A stretch of DNA of 64,000 nt from NCBI RefSeq assembly GCF_019090095.1, contig NZ_JAGQFP010000001.1, positions 1,612,001 through 1,676,000 of the forward strand. The letters are read 5' to 3'. Shown one piece after another: positions 61,810 through 64,000 of the stretch. A program made the position numbers and the translations under genes. Positions within the stretch are counted from its first letter, which is position 1, and each line of letters begins with the position of its first letter. Under the pieces are notes generated by a model. The model was not told the DNA's origin. It saw nothing but the letters and a program-made list of their open reading frames with translations, and did no database searches. This DNA is from Stutzerimonas stutzeri (lineage in GTDB: Bacteria > Pseudomonadota > Gammaproteobacteria > Pseudomonadales > Pseudomonadaceae).

Positions 61810-63048
61810 ATGCGCGTCCATCGTTCCCCGCTCGCCGCTGCCGTCGCCCTGTGCTTGTTCTCGCTGGGCAGCCAGGCGGCCGATTTCAAGCCTGACCAAT
61901 TGCTCAAGCAGGCCGAAGCCGAGCAGAAGCCTTACCTGGAAACCGTCAAAACGCTGGTGTCCGTCGACACCGGCACAGGCCTGGAGAAGGGTCTGGCGTC
62001 GGTCAGCCAGATGCTGGTCAAGCGTCTCGAAGCCCTGGGCGCGCAGGTTACCACCACCCCCGCGACGCCATCGGCAGGCGACAACATCGTCGGCACCTTC
62101 AAGGGCAAGGGGAGCAAGGACTTCCTGCTGATGGTGCACTACGACACGGTCTTCGGCGAAGGCACCGCCTCGAAGCGTCCGTTTCGGGTGGACGAGCAGC
62201 GCGCCTATGGTCCCGGCGTTGCCGACGCAAAGGGCGGCGTGGCGATGATTCTGCACGCGCTGGAGCTGCTCAAGCGCGAGGGCTTCGACGACTACGGCAG
62301 CATCACGGTGCTGTTCAACCCGGACGAGGAAATGGGCTCGTCCGGCTCGAAGAAGATCATCGCCGAGCTGGCGCGCAAGCAAGACTATGTCTTCTCCTAC
62401 GAGCCGCCAGACAAGGATGCGGTGACCACCGCCACCAACGGCATCAACGCGGTGATGCTCGAGGTGAAGGGCAAGTCCTCACATGCCGGCTCGGCGCCGG
62501 AAGAAGGCCGCAACGCCGTCATGGAGCTGGCTCACCAACTGGTACAGCTGCGCGACCTGGGTGATCCGAGCAAGGGCACCACGGTCAACTGGACCATGAT
62601 CGAGGGCGGCGAGAAGCGCAACATCATTCCTGCCAGCGCCAAGGCGGAGGCGGACATGCGTTACTCCGACCTCAGCGAATACGACCGGGTGCTGGCCGAT
62701 GCCAAGCGCATCATTCAAAAGCAACTGGTCGACGACACCACGGTGGAGGTGCGAATCGACAAAGGGCGCCCGCCGTTGGCGAAGAATCCCGGCTCCGAAG
62801 CCTTGGCCGAGACGGCGCAGAAACTCTATGGCGAGATCGGCAAGGATATCGAGCCCATCGCCATGCGCTTCGGCACCGATGCCGGTTACGCCTACGTCCC
62901 CGACAGCGCCACGCCAGCGGTGCTGGAGACCATGGGCGTGGTCGGCGCCGGCCTGCATTCGGACGATGAATACCTGGAGCTCGACAGCATCGCGCCGCGC
63001 CTGTACCTGACCGTGGCGATGATCAAGGCCCTGTCCGCTGCCCAATAG
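61810..63048 (+). CDS. M20 family metallopeptidase, carboxypeptidase G2-like
   Basis: The 412 aa start with a signal peptide (AAAVALCLFSLGSQAA, cleavage near residue 23). The dinuclear zinc site is visible: HYDT (His near 113), GPGVADAKGG (bridging Asp near 142), the general-base PDEEMGS (Glu-Glu near 176), FSYEPP (Glu near 200) and the late His in GAGLHSDDEY. Over its length it follows the carboxypeptidase G2 of Pseudomonas sp. RS-16 (glutamate release from folates). Substrate is not proved; other members are aminoacylases or peptidases. It diverges from the HIT gene. Confidence 0.88.
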   Translation: MRVHRSPLAAAVALCLFSLGSQAADFKPDQLLKQAEAEQKPYLETVKTLVSVDTGTGLEKGLASVSQMLVKRLEALGAQVTTTPATPSAGDNIVGTFKGKGSKDFLLMVHYDTVFGEGTASKRPFRVDEQRAYGPGVADAKGGVAMILHALELLKREGFDDYGSITVLFNPDEEMGSSGSKKIIAELARKQDYVFSYEPPDKDAVTTATNGINAVMLEVKGKSSHAGSAPEEGRNAVMELAHQLVQLRDLGDPSKGTTVNWTMIEGGEKRNIIPASAKAEADMRYSDLSEYDRVLADAKRIIQKQLVDDTTVEVRIDKGRPPLAKNPGSEALAETAQKLYGEIGKDIEPIAMRFGTDAGYAYVPDSATPAVLETMGVVGAGLHSDDEYLELDSIAPRLYLTVAMIKALSAAQ

Positions 63049-63127
63049 CACGCCAGCGAAGGCATCCGGCGGGGGGCGACGGAGACGGCACCTCGCCGGA
63101 GCGATGACCACAGCGCCGCGCACCCGC

Positions 63128-63133
63128 TATCCT
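63128..63133 (+). promoter_or_regulatory. Candidate -10 box before the YfcG-like gene
   Basis: TATCCT 30 nt before the ATG at 63164; no clear -35 hexamer. Confidence 0.3.
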
Positions 63134-63163
63134 CACCCTCTGGTTCATCTTGCGGAGACGCCC

Positions 63164-63868
63164 ATGCACGACCTGTCCAAGTTCCCCATCACCCAGAAAT
63201 GGCCAGCCAGCTACCCGGATCGGCTGCAGCTGTATTCGCTGCCCACCCCCAACGGGGTGAAGGTATCGATCATGCTGGAGGAGACCGGCCTGCCCTACGA
63301 GGCCCATCTGGTGAATTTCGAAAGCAATGACCAGCTCTCCGAAGAATTCCTCTCACTGAACCCGAACAACAAGATTCCCGCCATTCTCGACCCCGACGGC
63401 CCGGGCGGCGAGCCGCTGGCGCTCTTCGAGTCGGGGGCGATTCTGCTGTATCTGGCCGACAAGACCGGCCAGTTCATGCCCGAGAACACTGCGGCGCGCT
63501 ATGAAACGATCCAGTGGCTGATGTTCCAGATGGGTGGCATCGGGCCAATGTTCGGCCAACTGGGTTTCTTCAATAAGTTTGCCGGCAAGGACTACGAGGA
63601 CAAACGCCCACGCGATCGTTACGTCGCGGAAAGCCAGCGCCTGCTGGGCGTGCTGGACAAGCGTCTGGAAGGCCGCGAATGGATCATGGGCGGGCGCTAC
63701 AGCATCGCTGATATCGCCACCTTCCCGTGGGTGCGCAACCTGGTGGGCTTCTACGAGGCACGTGATCTGGTGGAGTTCGAGCGCTTCGTCAACGTGCAGC
63801 GGGCACTCGACGCCTTCGTCGCGCGGCCGGCGGTGGCCAAGGGATTGAATATTCCACCACGCGGTTGA
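63164..63868 (+). CDS. GSH-dependent disulfide-bond oxidoreductase, YfcG/YghU-like GST
   Basis: The 234 aa show the GST thioredoxin domain (LYSLPTPNGVKVSIMLEETGLPYEAH), then NPNNKIPAILDPDGPGGEPLALFESGAILLYLADKTG and QWLMFQMGGIGPMFGQLGFF (partly quoted), which match the Nu-class YfcG/YghU proteins with disulfide reductase activity. The first 20 residues (MHDLSKFPITQKWPASYPDR) are an extra lead typical of this sub-branch. GCGGAGA precedes the ATG by 6 nt. After it, 132 nt to the window end hold nothing I can identify. Confidence 0.92.
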   Translation: MHDLSKFPITQKWPASYPDRLQLYSLPTPNGVKVSIMLEETGLPYEAHLVNFESNDQLSEEFLSLNPNNKIPAILDPDGPGGEPLALFESGAILLYLADKTGQFMPENTAARYETIQWLMFQMGGIGPMFGQLGFFNKFAGKDYEDKRPRDRYVAESQRLLGVLDKRLEGREWIMGGRYSIADIATFPWVRNLVGFYEARDLVEFERFVNVQRALDAFVARPAVAKGLNIPPRG

Positions 63869-64000
63869 TGCCGAGTCTGGTTTCGTCGGGGTCGGGGTCG
63901 GCCCGAAACGCAGTCGCCTGGCCGCGATCAATCATCGAACCTGACGGCAGGGCAGGCACAGCGCCCCTGCCCTGCTCTGCCGGCGCAGAGCGCGATTCAC

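Overview
The window looks like a stretch of conserved chromosome from a GC-rich gammaproteobacterium of the Pseudomonadaceae, most likely the Pseudomonas stutzeri (Stutzerimonas) group. The reasons are the gene order iscR-S-U-A-hscB-hscA-fdx-iscX followed by ndk-rlmN-pilW-rodZ-ispG, the secF/secD/yajC/tgt/queA block beside a tRNA-Leu, the lptG-lptF/pepA-holC-valS block, a Pseudomonas-type REP pair, and protein sequences close to P. aeruginosa homologues. The species call is inference from recall; no database was searched.

Region 1 (1-11.7 kb) is a long minus-strand run: trmJ, cysE, the iscR-controlled Fe-S assembly operon, ndk, rlmN, pilW, rodZ and ispG, the last cut by the left edge. CysE feeds cysteine synthesis, IscS takes sulfur from cysteine, and IspG and RlmN are Fe-S enzymes, so supply and use of Fe-S clusters sit together. 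A near-consensus type 1 IscR operator lies over the presumed iscR promoter. Region 2 (11.8-22.4 kb) has suhB, a glycine-zipper protein, the SecDF-YajC translocase genes, the queuosine genes tgt and queA, tRNA-Leu(CAA), a CspA-type cold-shock gene with a long leader, an RDD membrane protein and the LPS exporter permeases lptG and lptF. Region 3 (22.5-28 kb) has pepA, holC, a small conserved unknown and valS.

Region 4 (28-38 kb) has nhaD with a structured leader and a small winged-helix protein behind it, a YbfB-type MFS protein, rlmF, an acetyltransferase, two small unknowns (63 and 41 aa), a second MFS protein, yejK, uppP and a GST. Region 5 (38-48.5 kb) has a GIY-YIG protein, mltF, ybaK, metE with two MetR-like boxes, an ExoD-family gene, metR, a FemAB-like protein, an OprP/OprO-type porin and a FabH-like condensing enzyme. 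Region 6 (48.7-64 kb) is the most accessory in feel: small conserved unknowns, an ankyrin protein, MFS and SLC13 transporters, a SIMPL protein, a hydrolase, a cluster of small acidic or lipoprotein unknowns, a DUF445 protein, an inverted REP pair, an ABC importer of unknown substrate, a HIT protein, a carboxypeptidase G2-like M20 peptidase and a YfcG-like GST.

I found no insertion sequence, prophage, CRISPR array, toxin-antitoxin pair, defence island or biosynthetic cluster, and no clear undescribed multi-gene system. The best leads are modest: mutually exclusive pairings in the nhaD leader, the REP pair, two short genes (41 and 49 aa), the unassigned ABC importer and a recurring promoter form (a -10 box followed by a G/C discriminator), which in mltF would leave almost no leader.
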